Below, piece by piece: positions 8,306 through 17,229 of a stretch of DNA of 44,122 bases; position 1 is the stretch's first letter, and every line of letters begins with the position of its first letter. Source of the stretch: Fibrobacter sp. (GTDB lineage: Bacteria > Fibrobacterota > Fibrobacteria > Fibrobacterales > Fibrobacteraceae); the NCBI GenBank assembly GCA_017649565.1, contig JAGCGO010000087.1:1-44122 (forward strand), read 5' to 3'. Both the position numbers and the translations under genes were made by a program. A model generated the notes under the pieces. That model did no database searches and was not told where the DNA came from. It saw only the letters and a program-made list of their open reading frames with translations.

Positions 8306-10474
8306 ATGCACACAAAGCCCCTTTTTACAGGTTTCCTCGCAATCCTGATGTTCGCACTCTCCCTGTGCGCGCTTAACGGATGCTCCGGAAGCAGCGCCGA
8401 CACCGACCAGGACGAAGAAGAATTCAGCGACAGCGACGATAGCGAAGACGGCGGAAGCGGCGACAAGGGCGGTAAAAAGGGCGACTCGAAGAAGTCCGGC
8501 AAAAAGGAGATCACCGTCGAGGTGTCGAAGGGCTCGTTCATGGACCCCCGCGACGGGAAAACGTACCCGACACTCACCATCGGGGGCCAGACCTGGATGG
8601 CCAAGGACCTGGATTTCTCCAAGGGCCTCGACTCCGTAATCAAAAGGCCGGAAGGGACCGCGTACCTCTGGAAAGACGCGCAAAACGCATGTCCCGACGG
8701 CTGGCACCTGCCCTCGAACGCGGAATGGAACGACCTGTTCGCCTCTGTAAAAAAAGACTTCAAAGATTCTGTAGCCTGGGCCCTCAAATCCAAAAGCGGT
8801 TGGGATTCCACTTGGGCCAATGTCAATGGCAAGTACGAAGACGTCAGCGGAAACGGTGCGGACATCTACGGGTTCAACATTCAAGCCGCAGGCACAGGCC
8901 TTGGCGACGATCAGTTTGAACGAACCCAAGGCGAAGTGGCGTCGTACTGGACAACTTCCAGAGCAGAGGACAAAAGATATAACATCGCCATTTATATTAC
9001 ACACGACCGTACCTTTACATCAACAGCAGAAGCCGACCTTGATTACAGCAGTCTTTTCATACGCTGCGTCAGCGACAGCAACTCGACACTCACCACCTTC
9101 GGCGAGTGCGACGATTCCCGGAAAGACGAAATAAACAAGCTCAACGGCGTTTACTACTACTGCTCGGAAGCAATGGACTGGAGCCGGGCAGAAACGCAAC
9201 AGATCCTCAACCACGAATACGGCGAATGCAACGAGGACAATTCCAACATAGGGCACTATAACGACACCGCGTTCGTCTGCAAATGCGAACGCGAATGCCG
9301 GTGGAAATACGGCACGTCGAGAGAAGGCTTGCCCGAATGCGACGGCTCCAAGAAAATCACGAACTACCTGGATTCCACGTTTGTCTGCGGATCGGGCGCA
9401 TGGCACCCTGCCAAGCCAGAAGAGATCTACTCCGAATGCACCGAAGAGAACAGCGGCCAGATAGTGTCGCTGAACAAACAAAAGTACGTGTGCCACGAAC
9501 CGGCATGGAGAGTCATGACGCTCCCGGACAGTGCCGTCGGGATATGCAACGCCAGTAGAAGCTGGACCGTGTACACAAGGAAAGTAGAACCCGAATATTC
9601 GAAAACCTACTACTACGATTCCTACGCCTGTGAATATGAGCACTGGAGACGCTTTAGCACACTCGAAGACACGCTGGGCTATTGCGAAACAGACGGAAAA
9701 ACAGGGGTCGCCGAGGGTTACACCTTTGAATGCGACGCGTCCAAGCACAGGTGGTTTACCACCATTACAGACGAGCGCGACGGGAACAAGTACCGTGCAG
9801 TCATAGCCCATTACCATCTCTGGATGGCCGAAGACCTGAGATATGGCGGAAAGGATCGTTATACCTGGTCCGAAGCCCTGGGCGTCCCGCCAGAAAACGA
9901 CACCGAATTCTGGACCAAGATCAGCGATCCCGATTCAGCAGGCATCTGCCCTGAAGGCTGGCACATTCCCACCATGGAACAATGGGAGGATCTTATAAGC
10001 TCCGCGGAGTTAATGGAGGATATCGGAATACTGTTCGAAGTAGGCAACCCGGAAACAATCCAAGCACGCGATTTTTACGGATTATCCCTTTCCCTTGATC
10101 AAATCGACACAGTGAAGTCAACCATCCGAACCGAAATGGACAATGTTTGCGTAAGCGGCTTAAAGCAAAGCGGCGAATACGGGACAATAATAGAGGAAGT
10201 CTGTTCGAGGCAAGTCGGAGGGGAACCGATGTATTATATCCATAGCGGCTCCTATTGGAGCATCTATGACATAGTGGCACTCAGGGGCCTATCCGCTTAC
10301 GATCATAACGTCGCCATTTTCAGCGAATACATCACGATACCAGACGGTCAAACCCAAAGGGGGCTGGGCGGCGGAGTCATAGACGGCGAAAGAACTACGC
10401 CGCGAGCGCTTCGCTGCATAAAACCCGGGGCTGTCGGCCCGTTGAAGCCTATTTACCTCGTAGAAGAGGAATAA
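8306..10474 (+). CDS. Lipoprotein with two FISUMP domains separated by six Cys-rich modules
   Basis: This 722-residue secreted protein starts with a lipoprotein signal peptide (lipobox LNGC, Cys26). An acidic/Ser/Lys-rich linker follows to about residue 70. The first FISUMP domain (about 75-255) shows FMDPRDGKTYPTLTIGGQTW, CPDGWHLPSNAEWNDLF and a closing FIRCVSD. From about 265 to 488 come six short modules of 32-46 residues. Each has the pattern G-x-C, about 15-25 residues, aromatic-x-C, a few residues, then Trp. The second FISUMP domain (about 489-715) has DERDGNKYRAV, CPEGWHIPTMEQWEDL and ALRCIKP. The FISUMP domain is a Fibrobacter-expanded extracellular domain of unknown function. No strong ribosome-binding site precedes ATG 8306. 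The stop lies 7 bp from the convergent glucokinase stop. Confidence 0.85.
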   Translation: MHTKPLFTGFLAILMFALSLCALNGCSGSSADTDQDEEEFSDSDDSEDGGSGDKGGKKGDSKKSGKKEITVEVSKGSFMDPRDGKTYPTLTIGGQTWMAKDLDFSKGLDSVIKRPEGTAYLWKDAQNACPDGWHLPSNAEWNDLFASVKKDFKDSVAWALKSKSGWDSTWANVNGKYEDVSGNGADIYGFNIQAAGTGLGDDQFERTQGEVASYWTTSRAEDKRYNIAIYITHDRTFTSTAEADLDYSSLFIRCVSDSNSTLTTFGECDDSRKDEINKLNGVYYYCSEAMDWSRAETQQILNHEYGECNEDNSNIGHYNDTAFVCKCERECRWKYGTSREGLPECDGSKKITNYLDSTFVCGSGAWHPAKPEEIYSECTEENSGQIVSLNKQKYVCHEPAWRVMTLPDSAVGICNASRSWTVYTRKVEPEYSKTYYYDSYACEYEHWRRFSTLEDTLGYCETDGKTGVAEGYTFECDASKHRWFTTITDERDGNKYRAVIAHYHLWMAEDLRYGGKDRYTWSEALGVPPENDTEFWTKISDPDSAGICPEGWHIPTMEQWEDLISSAELMEDIGILFEVGNPETIQARDFYGLSLSLDQIDTVKSTIRTEMDNVCVSGLKQSGEYGTIIEEVCSRQVGGEPMYYIHSGSYWSIYDIVALRGLSAYDHNVAIFSEYITIPDGQTQRGLGGGVIDGERTTPRALRCIKPGAVGPLKPIYLVEEE

Positions 10475-10481
10475 AAAACGC

Positions 10482-11549
10482 TTACTTCTGCAAGTTCAAG
10501 CTGGCGTTTGCGGCGCCATACAGGCTAATGCTGTAATCCTTGATGATGTACACCGGAATCTTGTTCAGCAGTGGACGGATGTTCGGGTTGTAGTTCTTTT
10601 CGAACCACTTCATGAACAAATTATCGCGTTCGAGCCAGCGCAGGTCCTTCTGCACGGTACCGCCGGCCAGGTAGAGGCCACCCAGCGGCAAGAACAGCGT
10701 AGAAGCGTCGCTTGCGAAGCGGGCGAGCATCTTCACGAACAGGCGCATCATCTCGGCGGCCACCGGGTCGGTGTCGCTGGCACGGCTGATGTACTTGGGG
10801 CGGTCATTCGGCTCGGTTTCTTCGATCTTCTTGAAGGCCTCGTTGTCGGGCACGCCGCGGGTTTCCTTCCACCATTCGTACATGTTGCGCAGTCCCATGC
10901 CGGACACGAGCGGTTCCACGCCGGGAACGGTGCCGATCTTCTTTTCCATGTAGTCGTGGAATTCCTGGGAATCCTTGTCGAACGGGGCGAAGGTAGAATG
11001 TCCGCCTTCGGAGCAGGCCGGGATGTACTTTTCGCCGTCAAAGGCGAGGAAGCCAACGCCCATGCCGGTGCCGGGGCCAATCACGGCCTTGGTCGCCTTC
11101 TGCGGGGCGGGCGTGTTGCCGTCGGTATGGACAAGCTTGAAAATCTGCTTGGGGTCGTCCACGTCGAGCGTCGGGATGCCGTAGCTGATAGCCATGAAGT
11201 CGTTGATCACGAGTGTCGGGATGCCGGTAGCCGCGGTGAGGGCTTCGCCGTCCACGCACCACGGGAGGTTGGTCATGACGCACTTGTTGCAGCTCACGGG
11301 ACCGGCCGCGCTAATGCAGATATGGCTGGGCTTCAGGTCAACGCGGGATTCGGCCGCGACCTTGAGAGTCTCACGGATAGGCGCATCAAGGCCATCGATA
11401 TCCTTGGAAGGGCACACGGTTTCAAGAATCAGAGTAAACTTGCCGTCCTTGTAGCCAACGAGGCCAAGGTTCGTGTTGGTACCGCCAATATCGCCAGCGA
11501 GGACGAGTCGGTCAAATTTCGCATCGGGATTAAGCCATTTGATTTCCAT
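10482..11549 (-). CDS. glk: Glucokinase (Glk, bacterial hexokinase family)
   Basis: This 355-residue cytoplasmic enzyme phosphorylates glucose with ATP to give glucose-6-phosphate, the entry to glycolysis. The N-terminal phosphate-binding loop is LAGDIGGTNTNLGL. The sugar-binding and catalytic region has ISAAGPVSCNKCVMTNLPW and VINDFMAISYGI, whose Asp is the catalytic base position. A second phosphate loop reads IGPGTGMGVGFL, followed by CSEGGHSTFAP. The order and length (about 320-360 residues) fit the Glk family rather than ROK kinases, whose zinc motif is absent. I chose ATG 11549 because GGAG precedes it by about nine bases; an in-frame start 19 codons upstream would add an unconserved extension. 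In cellulolytic Fibrobacter it would act on glucose released from cellodextrins. Confidence 0.92.
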   Translation of the reverse strand: MEIKWLNPDAKFDRLVLAGDIGGTNTNLGLVGYKDGKFTLILETVCPSKDIDGLDAPIRETLKVAAESRVDLKPSHICISAAGPVSCNKCVMTNLPWCVDGEALTAATGIPTLVINDFMAISYGIPTLDVDDPKQIFKLVHTDGNTPAPQKATKAVIGPGTGMGVGFLAFDGEKYIPACSEGGHSTFAPFDKDSQEFHDYMEKKIGTVPGVEPLVSGMGLRNMYEWWKETRGVPDNEAFKKIEETEPNDRPKYISRASDTDPVAAEMMRLFVKMLARFASDASTLFLPLGGLYLAGGTVQKDLRWLERDNLFMKWFEKNYNPNIRPLLNKIPVYIIKDYSISLYGAANASLNLQK

Positions 11550-11702
11550 AGTAAAGCTCCATTTTGCATTTTGAATATAGGAAATAATGCTCCGGCAGGC
11601 CCCCAAAACAACCTCGGTTTACGCATTCCGGCACACATGGGGATTCCATTTAGATTATTTTATTATAGCCGCAGGCGAAAAAAGAAGGCAGAGGAAGCGA
11701 AA

Positions 11703-13607
11703 ATGACGACATCCGAAGACATACTCAACAGAAACGAAAGCGAGGCGAACCTGTTTGCAGGGAACCTGATGCTGATCATCTGCATCATCTCGGTCGCCCT
11801 GGTTTTCGTACTGCTATTCCTCGACTCGTTCATCCCGTTCGACCTTCTCCTCCCCCTCCTGGTCGTCGAGAACGTCGTGCGCATCCTGATTTTCCTCCTC
11901 ATCAAGCAGCGTCACGGCAGGGGTCCCGACCTCAAGTGGATCATCACCCTGTACATACTGGGGTTCGCCTGCATTGTCTCGACGCTGTTCGGTCAGATGG
12001 AATGGTTGCTCTTCGCAGGGCCGTTCCTTGTCGCCACGCGCTATTACGATGCCCGCTTCACGTTCAAGATCGGTCTGATAAGTATTGTCTGGGCTATCAT
12101 CTTCAGTTTCGCCCTCATCCCCATCAGCGTCTACTCCGGACTGATCGACCTCAACCTTGCCGAATTCTCCGGCGACACGGTGCTCAATGTCGCGCCGGGA
12201 TTCCTCGGACTGAACAAGGCGGTCAATATCGCGTACGACAACCTCGACTACACATCGATTTTCGGGACGGTGGGACTGTTCGACACCAAGGCGACATTCA
12301 TTCTGTCCGTGTTCCTGTTCATCGCCACGCTCATCACGCGGCACGGCAGGCAGATTATCGAAAACGAGATTAACGCCGTGAGCGCGACGGCAAGGCAAAA
12401 GAGCAACGACCTCGCAAACATCAACGCGCTCGCCGACAACATCCACGAGCTGTACTTCGTCAACCCCTTCACCGCGAATTTCACCCACATCATCCGCAAG
12501 AGCTGTCTGCACCTGGAAGCCCTGGCCAAGCGGTTCATATTCTCGGAAGACTTTTTTGTGAGCGTCGAAAAGAACATCGACCCGCTCGTCCTCGAGCAAG
12601 ACAAGATCGCATGCCACAGGTTCTTCTCGAAGGAAAACTTCATGCACGTCTTTGTCACGGGAGAACAGCAGTCCATCGAAGCGCGGTGGCTAATCGCGGG
12701 CGAAGTGTTCTGGGTGCGCAGCAAGGCGATTCTCGGCTTCGACAAGACCGGCGAAAAGTGCGTGGTCTTAAGCGTAGAAGACATCACCTCGGAAAAGGAA
12801 ACGCAAAAGCTCACGTCCGTGCTCGCGGGCCTCGCCGACGATTTCGACTATATCAGCCACGTCAATATCGAGACCAACGAAGTCTCGCGCATACACACCT
12901 CGGCAAAATTCCTGCAGGCGATTATCGCCATCGACCACAAGACTCCGCCCAACACGTTCTCGGTGGACAGTTTCAACTCGTTCATGGCCAAGATTATCCA
13001 TTCGAGCGACCTTCCGGACTTCCTCAAGAACGGCATGAACACCGACTTCCTCGACCTGCTCCACAAGGAAAAGATCATCACGTTCCGCTGCCGCGTGCGC
13101 ATGGAAAACGGCTACACCTGGCACAAGGCCAAGCTCATCACGAACGAGTACAACCCCTCGAGCCTCGTTGTCGGCCTTACGGACATCAGCAACATCGTCG
13201 AGCTCGAGAACGAGCGCGTGGCTCACGCCATTTACGAAAATGCGAGGATATTTGCCAAGGCGTTCACCCAGCGCTACGCCGTTGCCTACTACGCAGACCT
13301 GGTCAACAATTCGGTGACGACGTTCCAGGGCGAAAAGGTCACGGAGCGTTACTACGACGGCACTCACACTTATATGGAATCTGCGGAAAACTTCATCATG
13401 GAGAACATCCACGAAGAAGACAAGGCCAGGATAATCCAATATATCCAGCCCGACTACATTCGCCCGCGTCTCGAAAAGGAAGGGTCTTACTCCACCACAT
13501 TCCGCGACATTTCCACGACGCCGTGGAAGACCTTCCAGATCGAAATTTTCTGGGGTCTCGACAAGGACCATGCCGTATTCGCCATAAGCGACATCACAGA
13601 CAAATAA
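11703..13607 (+). CDS. Membrane protein with about six TM helices and three PAS/PAC-like segments, no output domain
   Basis: This 634-residue protein has an N-terminal membrane region. Hydrophobic helices lie near residues 22-42, 46-67, 78-98, 100-115, 124-147 and 193-212. A soluble part of about 420 residues follows. It contains three segments ending like PAC motifs: VLSVEDITSEKE near 355, VVGLTDISNIVELENE near 500, and FAISDITDK at the extreme C-terminus. These suggest three PAS sensory domains in a row. No histidine kinase, GGDEF, EAL, HAMP-coupled methyl-accepting or DNA-binding domain follows. The start at ATG 11703 has a good GAGGAAG ribosome-binding site; longer in-frame extensions overlap glucokinase and are unlikely. 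The stop is 13 bp before recC, so it may be co-transcribed with recCBD. Its function is unknown. Confidence 0.7.
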   Translation: MTTSEDILNRNESEANLFAGNLMLIICIISVALVFVLLFLDSFIPFDLLLPLLVVENVVRILIFLLIKQRHGRGPDLKWIITLYILGFACIVSTLFGQMEWLLFAGPFLVATRYYDARFTFKIGLISIVWAIIFSFALIPISVYSGLIDLNLAEFSGDTVLNVAPGFLGLNKAVNIAYDNLDYTSIFGTVGLFDTKATFILSVFLFIATLITRHGRQIIENEINAVSATARQKSNDLANINALADNIHELYFVNPFTANFTHIIRKSCLHLEALAKRFIFSEDFFVSVEKNIDPLVLEQDKIACHRFFSKENFMHVFVTGEQQSIEARWLIAGEVFWVRSKAILGFDKTGEKCVVLSVEDITSEKETQKLTSVLAGLADDFDYISHVNIETNEVSRIHTSAKFLQAIIAIDHKTPPNTFSVDSFNSFMAKIIHSSDLPDFLKNGMNTDFLDLLHKEKIITFRCRVRMENGYTWHKAKLITNEYNPSSLVVGLTDISNIVELENERVAHAIYENARIFAKAFTQRYAVAYYADLVNNSVTTFQGEKVTERYYDGTHTYMESAENFIMENIHEEDKARIIQYIQPDYIRPRLEKEGSYSTTFRDISTTPWKTFQIEIFWGLDKDHAVFAISDITDK

Positions 13608-13620
13608 ATATATTGTCGGT

Positions 13621-16600
13621 ATGCTGCACCTGAAATTTTCCCTGAACCTCGAAGACCTTGCCGACGAACTGATCAAGGCCGTCAAGGGTTCCTGGGGAAA
13701 CCCGTTCCAGACGCCCGTGGTGATTTTCCCGGACCCGAAACTGGAGCAGTGGTTCAGGCTGCACTGGGTCAAAAAGTGCGGGATGCTAGCGAACTTGAAC
13801 TCCATGATGATCGACAAGTTCCTGCTCAAGATTCTCCACGAAGACGACAATACCAAAAAAAAATTGAACGCAGACATGCTGCGGAATGTCATCTGGGCAT
13901 ACCTCTACGGAAGCGACTACCACCTGCTTGGCGACGAGGTCGTGCGTTACCTGGAAACCGACGGCAAGCTGGACGAGCAGCACCTTTTCGACCTTTGCGG
14001 AAAGATGGCCGCACTCTTTTTGGAATACGAGACTTCGCGACCGGCGGGGTTTATCCGCAAAAGTGGCGGCAACTTTGCCGACGGCATTCTCGACTGCTGG
14101 AAACAGGGTGCACTGCAAGACTTTTTTGACGGTGGCGACCGCGAAAAATGGCAGCGGACGCTCTACTCCAAGATTTTCCACCAGCAGGGCACCGAGCCTT
14201 CGCTGCTGACCCGCGCCTTTGACGCGATGAACGAGCGGAAAAATGCAAACCTTTCGCAGAAATTCAATACAACGTATTTGACCATACCTTTTTTGTTCAA
14301 GGACTGCATGGACAATCACGACGGGAAATTCCATTGTGACCAGTTCATGGGCGAAAATGGACCGCTCCCGGTGTTCATTTTCGGGCTGACGGGCATGGGA
14401 CAGTTCTACCGCGTGATCTTGCAAAAGTTTGCCGAGGAGCACGAGGTATTTGCGTACATACAGAACCCGTGCATGGAATTCTGGGAAGATGCAACAACGC
14501 CGTACAGCGACATTCACCGCAAATGGCATTCGCGCAACGGGGAATGGCAAGGTGAATCAGGACCCATCCCGGACAATATCCGCGACAGGCTCTACACCCA
14601 GCTGGACGAAACGGCAGACCCCGATGACGACGATACCGAACTGGGCGTAAATTCCGCTTCGGAAAATGCACTGCTGTGCTATTGGGGAAAGTCCGGCAGG
14701 GACAACATAAAACTCTGGTGTCAGGCGGCCGACTACGATTTCGAATTCGCGGGCGACATGGACTCTGGAACGGGAGCCGCGATTCCCACCGACAAGCTGC
14801 TGCATAAGGTGCAGTACATGGTGGCAAGCCGCAGGAATGATTTGCCCGGCTTTGCATCTTGCAAGCCCGACGATAGTTTTACGCTCACGGCCGCGCCCAC
14901 GAAAGAACGCGAGATGGAAGCGCTCCACACGCAAATCTGCCACTTGCTTGCCGAAAAGGACAAGGACGGCAATCCGGCAAACCGCATCAGCGACATTCTC
15001 GTTTTCTCGCCCTGCCTGGATGACTACCGTACGGCCATTTACCAGGCGTTTGACCAGTCTTCTGAAAAGAACATCCCGTTCTCGATTGTCGATTCCCCGG
15101 CGAAGGCTTCGCTCACGGCCGAGGCGCTGGAAGCACTTTTTGCCGTACAGAAAAAACAGAGCCTGTACCGCCCTGCATTTTTCAGCCTTATCCGCAATCC
15201 CGTTGTGCAGAACACGCGCCACATTACCGACGACAACGTGGAAGCCTGGGAAACGTGGGTCAGGAACACGAGTACGTTCCGCACACGCAACAGCAACAAA
15301 GACGGCAACGACTGGAAAAAGAACCTGCGCAGGGTTCTCGCGTCAAGATTCGGTACGCACACCATAGATATGGACGGCGAGGAATGCCTCCCCTATGCCG
15401 ACATGATGAGCGCGAACAGTACATCACTGAGCCGTTTTGCCGACTGCATCGACGAACTCGAGGAATGGATAGAACTCGCCCATAAAGAAAGCACCGTAAC
15501 GCCCGCTGTGCTGGACAAGGTCGTGAGTTTCCTGAACAAGTGGATTGCCATGCCGAACCCGCCGGAAGGTTTTGCCGGCGAGACCATCATTTTCCAGAAC
15601 GTGACGGCAGCACTTGAAAATCTGCGCATCCAGTACGATGCCGGTGCTCCGTCCATTTCGTGGGATTGCATTTCGCAGACGCTCTGCAGCGCCGCCGAAA
15701 GTTCCGAATACAGCTGCGGCAACCTCTTTGTCAACGGGATTACCTTCTCCAAGTTCATTCCCAACAGGATTATCCCCGTTAAGCACCTGTTCTTTATCGG
15801 GGCGGATTCCACGAGTTTCCCCGGCACCAAGACGCAGAACACGCTGGACTTGCGCAAGGCCGTGGCTCCGTGGCCCGGCGACGACTCGCCTATTGCAAAA
15901 CGTCGCTATGCATTCCTGTGCCAGCTGATGTGCACGAAGGAAAGTTTCCATATCAGCTACGTGAACAAGAATATTGTCAAGGACGAGGATCTTTACCCCT
16001 CCTCCGTTGTCAACGACATCAGGAATTTCCTGAAGAACGCCATCCGGGAAAGCGCCCATAACGAAGGTTGTAAGCTCAGTGCTGCTGATGCCAAAAAACA
16101 GGCCGAAAAGTTGTGGCCGCAAAAGGAAATCCCGCTTGACGAGACGCGCCCCTACAGCGATTTGTTCACCACGAAGGAATTCCGAAACAAGTCCGTGTAC
16201 AAGAACATGGTGGCAAGCGCCGAACCCGCTTCGGGCCATGACCAGCTGCCCGGCTCTATTGACAAGAGCCCGGGATGGGTCAGTCTGTACCAGTTGAAAT
16301 GCTTCCTGGACGATCCTCTGCAATTCCGCATTTCGCAAATGATGCAGAAAGACGACGAGACGCCCAGTCCGGGCGAAGAAACTTTCGAGCCTATCGACTT
16401 CGACAGCCTGGAACAAAGTTCCCTCATGAAGAGCATGGTCGCGGCAGCCATTACGGGCAACGCGCATGACTTGGATGCTCTCCGCAAGTCGCTCACGCTG
16501 AACGGCAAGATTCCTGACGGACAGTACGGAGAAAAGTTGTGGAAAGTCGCCGAGAGCCGTAAAGACGCACTGCTCCAGCAGATGGATAATGTCCCGGACT

Positions 16601-17229
16601 CTCCTGCAAAAAATGCTGGAAGCTGGACGTTCAAGGACAAGATTGAATTGCCCATAATCCAGCCCAACGGAACGCGGTGGACATTGTTAGGGAATCTCGA
16701 CTGGTGCAATAGCGAACATAACAGCATTACAAGCATCACAACGTCGGATATGAAGGGCAAGGCCGGCAATAAGTATTTCAGGAACAGCAAGTACACGGGC
16801 CCGTACGTGGCTGCACTCGCGCTTATTGCGCAAAAGGATTCCTGCGATACCGAGACTGTCGACATTTCTATCTACAGCACCAAGGGGAGCGAGCCCAGCA
16901 AGGCGAAGGTGCGCATGACACCGGAAGAGGCGCGTACCATGCTCTCTACCATTTACGACAAAGCGTTCCAGCAGAAGTATTCCAAGGCCGTCCCCATCGA
17001 CATGGTTGACGAAACCATAACGACATTCCATGAATACGCCCAGATGTTGAGCAATGCATGGACGTACTTTGATAAGCGGCACCTGCTCGACAAGCGCAAG
17101 GACACGGGATTCGACCCGCAAAACGACTTTAACGGCGAACTGGGTGCATGGCAAGAAGAAGCAAAGAAGCAGAAAAGTCTGTTCCGTATTGAAATCGGTG
17201 CACCGCAAAGCACGGAGGGCGAACGATGA
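13621..17229 (+). CDS. recC: RecC, exodeoxyribonuclease V gamma subunit
   Basis: This 1202-residue protein is the RecC subunit of the RecBCD double-strand-break repair nuclease/helicase. RecC splits the strands ahead of RecB and RecD and scans for the Chi-type regulatory sequence. The N-terminus has the family-typical layout PDPKLEQWFRLHWVKK (about residues 42-57). That is followed by a helicase-like fold lacking a Walker A motif and, around 715-760, LFFIGADSTSFPG followed by a family-like DSPIAKRRYAFL. Length is close to the usual 1100-1200. Identification is strengthened by the immediately following recB and recD. The stop TGA overlaps the recB start as ATGA at 17226-17229, implying translational coupling. 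Confidence 0.9.
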   Translation: MLHLKFSLNLEDLADELIKAVKGSWGNPFQTPVVIFPDPKLEQWFRLHWVKKCGMLANLNSMMIDKFLLKILHEDDNTKKKLNADMLRNVIWAYLYGSDYHLLGDEVVRYLETDGKLDEQHLFDLCGKMAALFLEYETSRPAGFIRKSGGNFADGILDCWKQGALQDFFDGGDREKWQRTLYSKIFHQQGTEPSLLTRAFDAMNERKNANLSQKFNTTYLTIPFLFKDCMDNHDGKFHCDQFMGENGPLPVFIFGLTGMGQFYRVILQKFAEEHEVFAYIQNPCMEFWEDATTPYSDIHRKWHSRNGEWQGESGPIPDNIRDRLYTQLDETADPDDDDTELGVNSASENALLCYWGKSGRDNIKLWCQAADYDFEFAGDMDSGTGAAIPTDKLLHKVQYMVASRRNDLPGFASCKPDDSFTLTAAPTKEREMEALHTQICHLLAEKDKDGNPANRISDILVFSPCLDDYRTAIYQAFDQSSEKNIPFSIVDSPAKASLTAEALEALFAVQKKQSLYRPAFFSLIRNPVVQNTRHITDDNVEAWETWVRNTSTFRTRNSNKDGNDWKKNLRRVLASRFGTHTIDMDGEECLPYADMMSANSTSLSRFADCIDELEEWIELAHKESTVTPAVLDKVVSFLNKWIAMPNPPEGFAGETIIFQNVTAALENLRIQYDAGAPSISWDCISQTLCSAAESSEYSCGNLFVNGITFSKFIPNRIIPVKHLFFIGADSTSFPGTKTQNTLDLRKAVAPWPGDDSPIAKRRYAFLCQLMCTKESFHISYVNKNIVKDEDLYPSSVVNDIRNFLKNAIRESAHNEGCKLSAADAKKQAEKLWPQKEIPLDETRPYSDLFTTKEFRNKSVYKNMVASAEPASGHDQLPGSIDKSPGWVSLYQLKCFLDDPLQFRISQMMQKDDETPSPGEETFEPIDFDSLEQSSLMKSMVAAAITGNAHDLDALRKSLTLNGKIPDGQYGEKLWKVAESRKDALLQQMDNVPDSPAKNAGSWTFKDKIELPIIQPNGTRWTLLGNLDWCNSEHNSITSITTSDMKGKAGNKYFRNSKYTGPYVAALALIAQKDSCDTETVDISIYSTKGSEPSKAKVRMTPEEARTMLSTIYDKAFQQKYSKAVPIDMVDETITTFHEYAQMLSNAWTYFDKRHLLDKRKDTGFDPQNDFNGELGAWQEEAKKQKSLFRIEIGAPQSTEGER

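Noticed and set aside
10956..11702. In-frame 5' extension of the PAS membrane protein
   Set aside because: It runs antisense through glucokinase, while ATG 11703 has a proper ribosome-binding site and is followed by the first membrane helix.
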